From Dipteris shenzhenensis (taxonomy: Eukaryota > Polypodiophyta > Polypodiopsida > Gleicheniales): a DNA stretch of 64,000 nt. Below are positions 1 through 11,570 of this stretch, piece after piece (within the stretch, counting starts at the first letter, position 1; each line of letters opens with the position of its first letter). The notes beneath the pieces are model-generated. The model saw nothing but the letters and a program-made list of their open reading frames with translations. It ran no database searches and was not told the origin of the DNA. The stretch lies in the NCBI GenBank assembly GCA_047967505.1, contig CM106538.1; one strand, given 5' to 3'. The translations under genes and the position numbers were made by a program.

Positions 1-400
1 TTCACCATGCACCATGCATGCATGTCAAAAAATATGAGTTGTGGTGTAAAGTGTGTGTCGTCGATGGGTGTGATAGTTTGCATAGGTCTTATTATTACCC
101 ACTTTAAGACTGGTGCAAATTACCTTACCCATGTAATATCATTTCCATGGTTGGGAATACATGCCTCCTTATTTTTAACAATGCATCATGCACAAGCATA
201 AAAGTATGCATCATGATACTTCTATCCAACATGCATGCATGCTATGAGTATGATACTTTGCACATGCATTTATCTTACTCACTTTAAGTCTTCTTAGATT
301 ATCATGACCATTGGATATCCTTGGTATGGTTGGTCATGCACTTTTCCTTGTTTCTAAACACACATCATGCATGATTGTCAAGAAATACACCCTGGGAGCC
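1..400. repeat. Diverged tandem repeat, unit about 180 bp (left block)
   Basis: Successive units share an ordered set of phrases: a CATGCATG-rich start, 'tctatcc', 'tgatactttgca', 'cccactttaa', 'ccattggatat', a 'tgg(t/g)tgg(g/t)cat' block and 'catcatgca'. Units begin near 1, 195 and 365. The block is interrupted at 401 by MITEs and resumes near 925. The short ORFs here are unrelated to each other in frame and show no protein family. Unit length and copy count are read by eye. Confidence 0.6.
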
Positions 401-659
401 CTCGGGGGGGGGGGGGGGGGGGGGGGGGTCACTCATATATAGGTAAGTATAGCACATGGGTTCAATAGAAGGTATTTTCAAAATCCCTTTTTACACATTT
501 TTCACATATAATAGAAAGGTGTCATATAAAGGGGGTATTTATACATTGAATATAAAAAGGGTATGTTTTATTCATGGATAAATTTATGGATAAGGGATTT
601 TACAAATAGGCCTTGAACGCACGTGATATATATGGTTTATACATAGTGACCCCCTTGAG
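401..659 (+). mobile_element. MITE copy 1, with an expanded poly-G terminus
   Basis: The copy starts CTC followed by 25 G (404-428) and TCACT, and ends GTGACCCCCTTGAG. Internally it matches the copies at 24288, 6815 and 38488: 'ttcaatagaagg', 'aaagggtatgttttattcatgg', 'aagggattttacaaataggccttgaacgcacgtgata' and 'ggtttatacatagtgac'. The terminal G run is 7 in the other copies, so it has expanded here. No clear 8-bp target duplication remains. It lies inside the tandem repeat and abuts a second, inverted copy. Confidence 0.75.
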
Positions 660-925
660 GAAGGGGCACTATCTAAACACCCCATATAGCATGTACAATC
701 AAGTGGTATTAAAAAAGATCCCTACTTATATATTTTTATAACCTATATACACCCATTCTGTAAATTTTGAGATGATTAAAGTATCCCTAATGTATGAAAA
801 TTTTCACATTTTTATTTTAAAAAACCTTTATGTACGTATATTTTTTGTAACTCCATAAAAATATTAAACCCCTTCTATAAATTGCACGTGCTATCATACA
901 CATTTCCTAGTGACCCCCTAGGGAG
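660..925 (-). mobile_element. MITE copy 2, degenerate, inverted against copy 1
   Basis: The left side ('aggggcactatctaaacacccc', 'catgtacaatcaagtgg') is a diverged reverse complement of the family's right end. The right side ('ccccttctataaattgcacgtgctatc', 'ctagtgacccccta') is a diverged reverse complement of its left end. The pair therefore forms a head-to-head inverted repeat of roughly 520 bp. This is the most decayed copy in the window. Confidence 0.55.
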
Positions 926-1345
926 ATATACATCAGTGTGCTTCTATCCTATGTGTTTATCTTTGATGGCTATGATACTTTATAAGGGCCTTAATAGCAC
1001 ACACTTTAAGAATTGTGTAAAGTATCATGGCCATTGGATCATTTTCATGCTTGGGCATGTATTATTTCTTATGTTTCCAATGTGTCATACATGACTCTCA
1101 AGAAATATGCATTGGCATGCTTCTATCCTATCTATCTATCTTTGATGGGTTCGATTATTTGCAAAGAATTCAATCTAACCCACTTTAATGCCATGTAAAT
1201 TAGCTACCTATCATATATCATTTGCATGCTCGGGCATGCATATTTCTTGTTTTCTACCACCCATCGTGCATGATGTTAATGCCCATGAAAATTATCATAC
1301 CCGTTGGATATCATTTTTCATGGTTGGGCATACATATTTTCTTAT
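925..1345. repeat. Diverged tandem repeat, unit about 180 bp (right block)
   Basis: The 1-400 array continues after the MITE pair. Units contain 'tgcttctatcctat', 'tttgatgg', 'cccactttaa', 'ccattgga' and 'ttgggcat', near 930, 1110 and 1265. From 1345 to 1443 the sequence is short AT-rich filler up to the CACTA terminus. Confidence 0.55.
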
Positions 1346-1443
1346 TTATTATTTAAGATTTATAATTTATCTCTTAGGGCATAGGGTTAAGAGTTTATGG
1401 TTTGGGATCCATAATTTAGAGTTTGGAATCTAGGGATTGGGAT

Positions 1444-1680
1444 CACTACAAGGCATAGGCCCATTTTCGATGAAAATACCGATGTTTTTCACATTAATTT
1501 TTTTTTTTAAAAACGGGCACAAACGTCGTCATTACCGTCGTTATAAGCATCGAAAAAGAACGGACGCTATAAAGCATCGCTATATAGCGATGCTAATAAA
1601 CACCGCTATATTGCGACATTGGTAAACGTTGCTATATAGCAACACTAGTAAACATCGCTATATAGCAACGATTAAAAGAA
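1444..1680. promoter_or_regulatory. Terminus and subterminal palindromes of element A
   Basis: Terminal CACTACAAGG is followed by an AT-rich stretch. About four degenerate copies of CGTCGCTATATAGCGACG follow at 1570-1670 (for example 'catcgctatatagcgatg' and 'cgttgctatatagcaac'). In En/Spm, subterminal repeats bind TNPA; by analogy these are candidate binding sites for the second-gene product. That binding is inference. Confidence 0.65.
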
Positions 1681-1692
1681 CTTTAAAAAAAG

Positions 1693-1743
1693 CATTAGTG
1701 GGGCTAAACAAGGCCATAGCAAGCCCTGTTTTGTCCCACTAAT
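1693..1743. other. Conserved hairpin next to the right end of element A
   Basis: Arms 'cattagtggggctaaacaag' and its near-complement around 1723-1743 flank an 8-nt loop. The same hairpin occurs at equivalent places in elements B (29065-29112) and E (37604-37652). It lies between the end of the second gene and the terminus. It could be a 3'-end or processing structure or a small-RNA precursor. Function is not shown. Confidence 0.6.
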
Positions 1744-1971
1744 GTTTTTTTTTACAAAAAAAGTTTTTTATTACAAAATTTCCCTTGCGAAAAGGGTGAT
1801 ACAAAATCGCTCAAATGAAATGATCGAGCAACAAAAGCATATACATGTCGAAGATATATAACATTGTTTGTTACAAAATTACCCTTTTAAAAAGGGTGAT
1901 ACAAAATCGCTCAAACGAGCCGATATACAAAATGATATACATGGCGAAGTATATGCAAACTACTACTACTA

Positions 1972-4900
1972 CTACTCATTCGAATCGTCATCCTCCTCCT
2001 CCTCGTCCTCGTCTTGCTGGCCTGATCCTTGGTCCTCGTGAGTTGCGCCTACTCCCTGACCCTCATCAGGTGTGCCTGATCCTTGGGCCTCGTGATCGCT
2101 CACCTCCGGTGATGGGATGCTCAAGCTTTGACCCTAAGAGTGAAACCATATTAATTGAAAAGTAGATTGGAACTTAAAGAATAAAACTATTTAAAAAGTG
2201 AGATTACAAGTAGGAGTAGACTTATACCATGCGAGCAGCCACCTCAGCCCAATTGACCGTCGCTCCCATTGAATCCTGCTTAATAAACTATGGCTTTGTT
2301 CCTATGCAAAACGCACGTCACGTCTCTGCATCTGTAGGAAGACGACCCATCATAGCTTGTTGTGGATCCAATTTACAAGAGTTAGATAAAGTGCATGTAA
2401 TATGTAGTAAAACAAATAGAACAACACATTAAATGAGAAGAAGTAGACTTACCACGATTGCCTCGAACACCAACCATCTACCTGCACAAAAGAAAAAGAG
2501 AGAAAAGCTTAAGCGTAAAAGAAAAAGAGAGAAAGCTTAAGCATAAAAGAAAAAGAGAGAAAAAGAGATTCAAAGAGGGAAAAGAGGGGGGGAAACAGAG
2601 AGGAAAAGAGGAAAAGAGATTGAAAGAGGGGGAAAAGAGGGGAAAAGAGCATAAACATAAGAAGGAGAAGGAGACATATGCTCATGCATAAGCATAAGAA
2701 TAAGAGAAGGAGACATATGCTCATGCTTATGCTTATGCTTATGCATGAGCATAAGAGAAGGAGACATATGCTTATGCTTATGCATAGGTAAATACATATG
2801 CTTATGAAAAGAGATTGAAAGAGGAAAAAGAGGGGGGGAAAGAGAGAGGAAAGGAGAAAAAGAGGAGAAGGAGAAGGAGGAGGAGACATATGCTCATGAT
2901 TATGCATGAGCATATAAGCATAAAAGAAAAAGAGAGAAAAAGAGATTGAAAGAGGGGAAAGAGGGGGGAAAGAGAGAGGAAAAGAGCAAAAGAGATCGAA
3001 AGAGGGGAAAAAGAAGAGGGGAAAAGAGCATAAACATAAGAAGGAGAAGGATACATATGCTCATGCATACGCATAAGCATAAGAGAAGGAGACATATGAT
3101 CATGGTTATGCTTATGCTTATGCATGAGCATAAGAGAAGGAGACATATGCTCATGCATAAGCATAAGCATAAGAGAAGGAGACATATGCTCATGCTTATG
3201 CTTATGCTTATGCTTATGGATGAGCATAAGAGAAGGAGACATATGCTTATGCTTATGCATAGGTAGATACATATGCTTATGAAAAGAGATTGAAAGAGGG
3301 AAAAGAGGGAGGGAAAGAGAGAGAAAAGGAGGAAAAGAGTAGAAGGAGAAGGAGAAGGAGGCATATGATCATGCCTTAAGCATAAAAGAAAAAGAGAGAA
3401 TTAGAGATTGAAAGAGAGGAAAGAGGGGGGGAAGGAGAGAGGAAAAGAGGAAAAGAGATTAAAAGAGGGAGACATATGCTCATGCATAAGCATAAGCATA
3501 AAAGAAGGAGACATATGCTCATGCTTATGCTTATGCTTATGCATGAGCATAAGAGAAGGAGACATATGCTCATGCTTATGCTTATGCATGAGCATAAGAG
3601 AAGGAGACATATGCTTATGCTTATGCATAAGAGGAAGAAGAGGGAAAGGAAACAAAGCATATGCTTATGCTTATGCATGAGATGCATAAGCATAAAAGAA
3701 AAAGAGAGAAAGCTTAAGCATAAAAGAAAAAGAGAGAGCATAAACATAAGAGAAGGAAGGGGGGAAAAGAGATTGAAAGAGGGAAAAAAGAAGAGAAGGA
3801 AAGGAGGGAAAAAGAGATAATTGAAAGAGGGGAAAAAAGAAGAGGGGAAAAGAGATTGAAAGAGGGAAAAAAGAAGAGAAGAAAAGGAGGGAAAAAGAGA
3901 TTGAAAGAGGGGGAAAAAGAAGAGGGGAAAAGAGATTGAAAGAGGGGAAAAAGAAGAGGGAAAAAGAAGAGGGAAAAAGAAGAGAAGGAAGAGGAGAAAA
4001 GAGGGAAAGAAGAGGGAAGAGAGGGGAAGAGAGGGGAAGAGAGGGTTCCTACGCCATCACTGCAGCTAAGGCGCTAGCTGCGGGCCAATGCACGTGCTGC
4101 TGGATTATCAGTAAGTCAAAGCTATTTAAGTTCGTGGTTAATATTGGATACCATTATGATACGAAACCTTGAGACAAGATCTTATATTTACACAAAATCT
4201 TAAAACAGGATGAGAGGCTGACGAGGGTACGCATATACCTTCACACTTTGATCAAGACTATTTTTGTTTGCATACTTGGGTTTAGCCAACCCCTTTGTGA
4301 TGAAAGTACGCAAGATTGATCTATGATGCTTCAAGACCAAACCCATGCACTCTCGTATATAATCGTCATTAAACTCCCAATTTGGCGGGTTAGGGTATTT
4401 TTGTTTTAACTCATAGATGACCGCCTGCTTCTTTTGGCCATCTTGATACCGCCAATCGGTATTTATGCCGCTCTTGAAGTGATGGCTCATCAACCTACTC
4501 ATGGTGGCCATCACTTCTTTGCCCTTTCTATCTTCTATTATCTCTCCGGTAGCTGTGATTTGAGTAAAGAGGACTGACGGTAGTAGAGTCAGAAGGAGTG
4601 GAAGCTGTGCGAGTGCTTCCGAAGCGAGGAGTAGCAGTGGGAGTAGGAGAGGGAAAGGGACCTGACTGATACTGTGTCTCCGAACCAAGTGGAGACTTAT
4701 AGGAACATGAGTGTGCTGACTCATCTACATCTCCCAAGTCAGCACAACATGAGCCGCCCTTCCTACTCTTCCTTCCCTTACAAGAGGCATGCGCGATTGA
4801 TGACCCCTCGGCCGAAGGGGCACGAGGGGATGGCTAGGTAGTACGTCCACCCATGGTGTAGGGGAGGGAATTGCTGAGGTTCTTTGGGATAGCAAAGAGA

Positions 4901-5186
4901 AGAATCTCGCCACCTCCTCATCGCTTATCTGCGGTACAAACTCGTCGGGACTCCCGACAAAGCCATGCGCGGCTAGCAAAGGAGTTCCCCGAGGGGTAGT
5001 CGCAATGCTATGTGGAAGAGGAGTTGGACCAGGGGTAGTCGTAGTGCTAGGTCCGAGAGGAGTCGGACCAGGGGTAGTCCTCGAGGTAGTCGCCTGAGAG
5101 GAATCAAAGACCTCTGGAGTATAAAGATCATCAGCTCTTCTCCTGCGAGGCTGTCCGTACTCATCGGATGAGCGACGTGATCCCAT
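1972..5186 (-). pseudogene. TNPA-like second gene of element A (Transposase_24-like), broken
   Basis: The start Met-Gly-Ser-Arg-Arg lies at 5186, as in the copies at 27298, 35821, 40482 and 47625. A Pro/Thr/Ser-rich region follows, then a conserved core with ITATGEIIEDRKGKEVMATM and a YPNPP motif (about 4560-4330). At about 4275 the core is cut by a foreign segment. The rest of exon 1 resumes near 2475 ('ttcgaggcaatcgtg' sense strand). Exon 2 (about 2360-2228) has an in-frame TGA and a G-to-A change in its acceptor. Exon 3 (2133-1972) is an acidic tail of 54 codons with an intact stop. Exon 1 also has frameshifts near 4730. The family role is DNA binding to the transposon ends; this copy cannot make a full protein. 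Confidence 0.7.
2480..4275. repeat. Extra internal CACTA segment inside the second gene of A
   Basis: Read on the minus strand, 4275-4105 matches the tnp2 exon 2 / intron 1 boundary found at 44870-44990 and 25190-25260. At 4105 it jumps to the leader palindrome ('gcagctagcgcc'), followed by purine-rich DNA with GCATAAGC/GCTTATGC clusters to 2480. Order and orientation are those of a normal element, so this is a second copy of the central region placed within exon 1. Long ORFs in both strands here are products of the hexamer repeat. Confidence 0.65.
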
Positions 5187-5229
5187 GTCTAACATAGACA
5201 CAAACACGAAAACAAAAAACAAACAAACA

Positions 5230-7485
5230 AACATAAGCATAGGCATAGGCATAGGCAAAGAGGGAAAGAAGAGGAAGAAGAGGAAGAGGAAGAGGAAGAG
5301 GAAGAAGAGGAAGAGGAATCTGAAGAAGAGGGAGAGAAGAGGGAAAAGAGAAGGGGGAGGAGAAGAGGAAGAAGAGGGAAAGGAAAGAGAAGGGGGAAAG
5401 AGAGAATATGTCTACTTCACTTATGCTCATGCATAAGCATAAGCATGAGCATATGTCTCATTTTCTTATGCTCATGCTTATGCTTATGCATGAGCATAAG
5501 AGAAGGGGGAAATAGAGAATAAGGAAAGCGAGAAGGGGGAAAGAGAGAATAAGAGAAGGGGAAAAAAGAGACATATGCTCATGCATAAGCATGAGCATAT
5601 GTCTACTTCGCTTATGCTCATGCATAAGCATAAGCATGAGCATATGTCTCATTTTCTTATGCTCATGCTTATGCTTATGCATAAGCATAAGCATAAGTTG
5701 ATGCTTATGCTTATGCATGAGCATAAGAGAAGGGGAAAATAGAGAATAAGGAAAGCGAGAAGGGGGAAAGAGAGAATGAGAGAAAGGGAAAAAAGAGACA
5801 TATGCTCATGCATAAGCATGAGCATATGTCTACTTCGCTTATGCTCATGCATAAGCATAAGCATGAGCATATGTCTCATTTTCTTATGCTCATGCTTATG
5901 CTTATGCATAAGCATAAGCATAAGCATAAGCTCATGCTTATGCTTATGCATAAGCATGAGCTTATGCTCATGCATGAGCATAAGCATAAGCATAAGCTCA
6001 TGCTTATGCTTATGCATGAGCATAAGAGAAGGGGGAAAGAGAGAATAAGGAAAGCGAGAAGGGGGAAAGAGAGAATAAGAGAAGGGGGAAAAAAGAGACA
6101 TATGCTCATGCTTATGCATGAGCATATGTCTACTTCGCTTATGCTCATGCATAAGCATAAGCATGAGCATATTTCTCATTTTCTTATGCTCATGCTTATG
6201 CTTATGCATAAGCATAAGCATAAGCTCATGCTTATGCTTATGCATAAGCATGAGCTTATGCTCATGCATGAGCATAAGCATAAGCATAAGCTCATGCTTA
6301 TGCTTATGCATGAGCATAAGAGAAGGGGGAAATAGAGAATAAGGAAAGCGAGAAGGGGGAAAGAGAGAATAAGAGAAGGGGAAAAAAGAGACATATGCTC
6401 ATGCATAAGCATGAGCATATGTCTACTTCGCTTATGCTCATGCATAAGCATAAGCATGAGCATATGTCTCATTTTCTTATGCTCATGCTTATGCTTATGC
6501 ATAAGCATAAGCATAAGCTTAAGCATGAGCTCATGCTTATGCTTATGCATGAGCATAAGAGAAGAGGGAAATAGAGAATAAGGAAAGCGAGAAGGGGGAA
6601 AGAGAGAATAAGAGAAGGGACAAAAAGAGACATATGCATAAGCATGAGCTTATGCTCATGCATGAGCATAAGAGAAGGGGGAAATAGAGAATAAGGAAAG
6701 CGAGAAGGGGGAAAGAGAGAATAAGAGAAGGGGGAAAAAAGAGACATATGCTCATGCTTATGTCTCATTTTCTTATGCATAAGCATGAGCTTATGCTCAT
6801 GCATGAGCATAAGCCTCGGGGGGGTCACTATGTATAAACCCTCCATATCACGTGCATTCAAGGCCTATATTTAAAATCCCTTATCTGTAAATTGTTTCAT
6901 TAATAAAATGTACCCCTTTTCTATACAAATCTGTAAATTTTTTCCAAAACTTTTTTAAATAGTCCCTTATGTATATTTATTTCTGTAAATTTTAGGAATA
7001 AAAAATATCCTTCTGTTGAACTCACGTGATAAGGTTACATATGATGAGTGACCCCCCCGAGGCATAAGCATAAGCATAGATTAAGCTCATGCTTATACTT
7101 ATGCATGAGCATAAGAGAAGGGGGAAATAGAGAATAAGGAAAGCGAGAAGGGGGAAAGAGAGAATAAGAGAAGGGGAAAAAAGAGACATTATGCATGAGC
7201 ATATGTCTACTTCGCTTATGCTCATGCATAAGCATAAGCATGAGCATATGTCTCATTTTCTTATGCTCAGGCTTATGCTTATGCATAAGCATAAGCATAA
7301 GTTGATGCTTATGCTTATGCATAAGCTTGAGCTTATGCTCATGCATGAGCTTATGCTAATGCATGAGCATAAGAGAAGGGGGAAATAGAGAATAAGAGGG
7401 AAAAAGAGGGAAAGAAAGAGAGAAGAAGAGGAAAAGGAAAGAGGGAAAAAGAGGAGGAAATAGATTGAAGGAGGGAAGAAGGAAA
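5230..7485. repeat. GCTTAT/GCATAA palindromic satellite of element A
   Basis: Short hexamer runs (GCTTAT and GCATAA) join through the palindrome TGCTCATGCATGAGCA and alternate with purine blocks ('gagaagggggaaagagagaataa') in a higher-order repeat of roughly 300 bp (compare 5460-5760, 5760-6060, 6060-6350 and 6350-6600). It lies in the leader of the second gene, upstream of its ATG at 5186. The repeat-encoded Met-Leu-Met-His or Cys-Ser-Cys-Ile ORFs have no support as genes. Confidence 0.8.
6815..7061 (-). mobile_element. MITE copy 3 (247 bp) in the satellite of element A
   Basis: Perfect 15-bp ends CTCGGGGGGGTCACT / AGTGACCCCCCCGAG enclose the family interior in reverse orientation to the 24288 copy. 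Flanking GCATAAGC at 6807-6814 and 7062-7069 is an 8-bp duplication; the satellite itself contains this word, so the duplication alone is weak evidence here. CACGTG sits near both ends. No coding capacity. Confidence 0.9.
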
Positions 7486-8135
7486 GAGTTTGAGGGGAAG
7501 AGAGGGTTCCTATGCCCATCACTGCAGCTAGCACTTAAGGCGCTTACTGCAGGCCAATGCAAATAACAAAAATAATAAATGGAAAAAAGAGGAAGCACTT
7601 ACCTGAAATAGTATGTCCTGCTTGGTGTTGTGGACTGGCCCTACAAAAGAGAGAAAACAACCCATTTTTTCAAATAAGATGTTAGAGGAAGGAGGAGATT
7701 ACAAAAGTAACTTCTTGAAAGGAGGAGATTGAGGAGACAAGAAAAGGAGGAGATTGAGGAGACAAGAAGAAAGAGAAGGAAGAGAAATACAAAAAAAAGA
7801 GGTGAGTCTTCTTTCTTTCTTAAAATCTTGTTTTTTGTTTCAATCCTTTGAAATCAAGCATGAAAACTAGTTTACAGGTTTAGCAAAACAAACAAACAAC
7901 CTACATTGTTGAAACAAACTCACCTCTTGAAGAACTTCCTTTCAAGAAACCGAAGAGGGAAAAGGGTAGAGAGGGAGTACAAGAGCTGGGAGAAGGGTGA
8001 GGAGTGGGGAATAGAGTGGAAGGTCGTCGAAAATAGGTGGGAGGTCGTCGAAAATAGTTGGGAGGAGAGATTGGCTTGCTTACTTGAGAGATTAGAGAAG
8101 AGGCTAAAGAAAGCGCCGCGCGATTAGAGTCTCGG
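7486..8135 (-). promoter_or_regulatory. Spliced leader of the second gene, element A
   Basis: On the minus strand this matches the leaders at 25680-26290, 33280-33990, 45470-46070 and 60740-61355. A first leader exon ends at the donor AAGAGGTGAGTTTG (about 7927). A second exon starts after TTTTGTAG (about 7650, GGCCAGTCCAC), and the GCAGCTAGC palindrome block lies near 7525-7550. Conserved splice signals and no long ORF point to an untranslated leader. Confidence 0.55.
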
Positions 8136-8146
8136 GTTTTAACCCA

Positions 8147-8270
8147 CAACGTCGCTATATAGCGACACTTAATCGTCGCTATATAGCGATGTTTTTAATT
8201 AAAAACATCGCTATATAGCAACGGAACAGAGCAAAAAGGTCACTATATAGTGACACTTACAGTCACTTTT
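8147..8270. promoter_or_regulatory. Internal CGTCGCTATATAGCGACG cluster, central promoter of A
   Basis: Four copies of the 18-bp palindrome or close variants lie between the divergent starts of the leader (minus) and tnp2 (plus). The same arrangement is present in B, E, F, G and D. This is a candidate operator for the element's own binding protein. Confidence 0.6.
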
Positions 8271-8356
8271 TTGTTAGAGCATGAAAAAAAGCTCATAGAT
8301 GCTATTTTATAACTGTTAATATCTCTTCTTCATGCTTATGTTGTGATTTTATAAGT

Positions 8357-8568
8357 GTGATGAAAGGACGAGTCGAAGCTCGTCGTCCGATGATGCACCA
8401 ATGCCCGGGAGCACAAAGTGGCTTACGGAGAGGTTATACTGTCATTGCACTCATTGCGAGTGAGAAGTATGACATCAACGTCGTATTATCATGCACCACT
8501 TGCGGATGTATGGGAAGGAGCCGGAACCAATACCCACCATTGGTGTTGCACGTGTTGATGGACCATCG
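8357..8568 (+). pseudogene. tnp2 first exon (Transposase_assoc-like), element A
   Basis: Nucleotide match to the tnp2 first exons at 25476-25281 and 45177-44971 (opposite strand). The native frame encodes Leu-Thr-Glu-Arg-Leu-Tyr-Cys-His-Cys-Thr-His-Cys, the Cys/His start of the transposase-associated domain. In this frame two Arg codons have become TGA (near 8460 and 8469), both explained by CGA to TGA. The exon ends at the donor ATCG|GTAAGTC (8568). Downstream exons are missing, so the gene is dead. Confidence 0.7.
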
Positions 8569-8659
8569 GTAAGTCAAAGCTATTTAAGTTCATAGTCTTA
8601 TTGTATACCAGGAAATACAAGATCTTATATTTAAAAGAAATCTTAAAATAGGATGAGGA

Positions 8660-9470
8660 TAGACATGTCAAAGAATTTGTAAAAGATGAGTTTCTACCTC
8701 ATCATCAACATTCACTGAAATTACATTTAAGGCCATAGATCATAATGAATATGATTATCTAGATCCAAGGAAATATAAAAATATGTGTTATAGCTATCCT
8801 TAGACTCTAGGACTTACAAACTCTAAGAAAACTCATTCTAAGTAAGAAGTACGGGGATTTTATCTAAAACCTAAGAAAACAGCTTGAAATATCAGTGTTA
8901 GGTTGACCTTAACACTTTAGGTAGAGCTCAAAGTAATAATTACAAGTTCCAATCCATAATAATTCCAAGTTTTTTCAGCATATAAGCTATTATGGCAAAT
9001 AATCAAAACCCCAAAATACCTTATATAAGATGCTTTTAAATAATTCTAGGAAGTTGCTAAGTTAACAGGACATAAAAGTGTCCTAGGAAATTTTTATATC
9101 CTTCTACCAAACTAGTGTGAATAACACTCCACACATAAACCAAAATAAAAAGAAGTTGCAATGTATCTTGTTGAGTGAATGACAACCACCTAGGTCCCAT
9201 GTTCTTTTATGAGAAGAGTCAAAAAGGAGGAGAGGAGGAGAGGAGAGGGATGGAGGGACTAGAGGATAAAAGAAGAGGGAAATGTGGAAGGATGGGACTA
9301 TGGGGGAGTATTGCGACCATTGAGCGGGGGAGGAGGAGTGGGGAGGAGAGGAAGAGAGAGTATGGAGAGAGGAGGAGGAGAGGAGGGAAAGAAGGGAGAG
9401 TGAAAGGGGAGAAATGGAGAGAAGAAACCCTAAACTTTAGTTTCCTATATAAAGTTCTCCCCTTAATCCC
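8660..9470. other. No gene seen; purine-rich block at 9220-9440
   Basis: The sequence is AT-rich with no supported coding region. 9220-9440 is a GGAGGAG-type purine stretch whose ORF is low-complexity. It ends in a short MITE-like end (next entry). Confidence 0.5.
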
Positions 9471-9492
9471 TCAGGGGGGTCACTATGTAGCA
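9470..9492 (+). mobile_element. Orphan MITE terminus
   Basis: CTCAGGGGGGTCACTATGTA matches one end of the 247-bp MITE family except for one base in the G run. The interior does not continue, so this is a remnant or chance match. Confidence 0.35.
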
Positions 9493-11570
9493 CGAGGTGT
9501 CTTGGCTTTGTCATCATGTGCATTTGTCATGTCACACTTTCCTTGGTTGTACTAGCCTTTGATTTGGTCTAGTTCACCTTTTAAGGTTCTTAGCCGATGG
9601 TTGTGTTGGGAATGGGCTAACTCCCTTGGTGCCCCCCCCCTTGTGTGGTTTGCACTTCCTTTATATTCTTTCTCATCTTTTCTGCATATAGATGGATCTT
9701 TTTGTAGTAATATCTCAAGTAGAGCAAGCAATAAGTAGTAGCTTAGATTGGATTTCTAAGCATGAAGCATAGCGAGAGGAGAAAAAGAGAGAGAATAAAC
9801 CATTGACATAGAATGAGAGAGAGGAATTTGCTATGCAGAAGTAGCTAAAGAAGGAGTAAGAGGAAATAAGACAGTCTACAGACCAAGCAAGAAATACAAA
9901 ATTTGTCATGAATTAGGGAAGAGTTAGTATCATGTTTGATTGATATTTTTCATGATAACACTTACTATGGGCTGTATCCAACAAATGAAGCACAAGCCAT
10001 AAGGAATCGATAATGAGCTTTGCAAGAAGAATCTCCACTTGAGCACTAATTCTAATTGTGGTTATATTGATAAGGAAGAGATACATGAAGGAGAGGACTA
10101 TGTTGCTTTTCAAAATAAAGAGTACTAATAGGCATGCCTTCTTGTAACTATTGGAAGCTGTTTCTCAACATTGTTACAAAATACTATGAGATTTTAACAA
10201 TTCTTATGATGCAACGTCATGCTATAATGTCATCAACTCCTTGTTTCAACTCCATTAAAAGATCCTTTCCAAATTTATTTAAAATTAAGAGCTTTATTCG
10301 TTGTTTGGATTCTAAATACGAGGGTTCTCGTTTATTTCAATTTTATTTTCAAAAGTAATTATAAATATTATTTTGAAGAGCATATTAATGAAATACATGT
10401 AATGCCATGTTCCATGATTGATGGTTTGTCTTGGATAGCTTACCCTGGGAAGCTTCAGTAGATTGTGTCAGCATCACTCTGCTCGTAACCTTTGCCGTAT
10501 CATTCCTCTACTAGTGTTGCGTGGAGCTAGGGCATGAGTTTTTGTTCGAGATGTCTGTGGGCATAGTGTGTCTATGCCCACGTCTAGACTCTGGTCATAA
10601 GCCGATCATTTCTACACACATGGGGCAATCCTTTGTTCCACAAGGAGAATTGGTAGGAGCAACCTCACACACACCACACACCCACCCTGGCTAATTTTCA
10701 CGAGGAGAGGATAAGAGAATGTAGAGCTCATCATGCGGATAACAATTTCTTACGCTTTGATTATGTCTACTTGCTGTGGGTTGGCCCCTAGATAAGGTCT
10801 TACACCATGAGGAAACCACATAGAGAGATACAAAAGAATTGTAATACTTTGATTCCATGTTCAGTACGCGTATACATAGTTCTATCGTTGCCATTGAAGA
10901 GACGTCACTATTAGTAAGCACGAGGCGAAGAAGGGCAAAAGCAACGATGATGCTTTATAATGTCTGCAACTCTGCGCAAAAAAAACTGATCACAAAAAGC
11001 AATCCTTTCGAAATCGTGGAAAAGCTAACTTCAAGAGCCAACTCGTTGAAATGAAGATTCCTGGGCAAAATTCAATTCATAGACGTTTTTGTGGTGCTAT
11101 AAAGTACGTTCAACGTCATGAGCAATTCAATCGCTGATCTCTGTACAGGTTTCTTTTCTATCGAGCACAGATTTTTCTTGAGAGAATCTACTATTCTCTG
11201 CAGATTTTCGGTTGGCTTCCGGGCCGGCGAGCACACTCTCCGTCCTTGTTGCATGCATCCTCTTTGTGCGCCGTCCGTTCTAAAATTTTTGCGTGGCACT
11301 GGGTGGCGGCTCATAATCAAGTAAACGCACATTCGAGCGAGCAAGTTTGCTTGTTTGCATGCTTTGCCGTTCTTTGAATTTGCACGACGTACACAGTAGC
11401 ACAGGTATCCATAAATGATCCGGCATATTAGAATATATCTGAATTTCGTTTGACTTGTCCTTAACTCCTTGCTGCAATTAACAATACCTACGTGTTTTTG
11501 GCTATTCCCTTCCTTCAGGGCCCAGGCTGAGAACGGGCGAAAACTGAAGGGAAGGTGCTGGTGAGACGCA
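9493..11570. other. Lower-copy DNA upstream of the IDA-like gene; no gene seen
   Basis: No CACTA, MITE or satellite sequence is recognisable. ORFs are short and unrelated to known families. TATA-like stretches occur at about 11094 ('gctataaagt') and 11431 ('gaatatatctg'). Either could belong to the promoter of the peptide gene, but neither is established. Confidence 0.4.

Larger units (their letters stand above)
1444..8660 (-). mobile_element. CACTA element A (B-type family), truncated at its tnp2 side
   Basis: It begins CACTACAAGGCATAGGCCC, which is the reverse complement of the right ends of elements B (29361) and E (37927). Element A therefore lies in reverse orientation. Reading inward come the terminal palindromes, a hairpin, the second gene on the minus strand, the satellite, the leader, the internal palindromes and the tnp2 first exon on the plus strand. 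Homology to other copies stops near 8656, just after the start of tnp2 intron 1. The tnp2 catalytic region and the other terminus are missing. The second gene is split by an extra internal segment (2480-4275). Confidence 0.8.

Noticed and set aside
5460-6800. CRISPR-like array from regular repeats
   Set aside because: No unique spacers; repeats and spacers are both low-complexity, and the context is eukaryotic.
2458-7388. Dozens of ORFs encoding Met-Leu-Met-His-Lys or Cys-Ser-Cys-Ile-Ser repeats on both strands
   Set aside because: They follow from the stop-free GCTTAT/GCATAA hexamer; they overlap in several frames and both strands and change frame with each spacer.
9175-9555. 126-codon ORF
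   Set aside because: Low-complexity Arg/Glu/Gly from a purine tract running into a MITE end.
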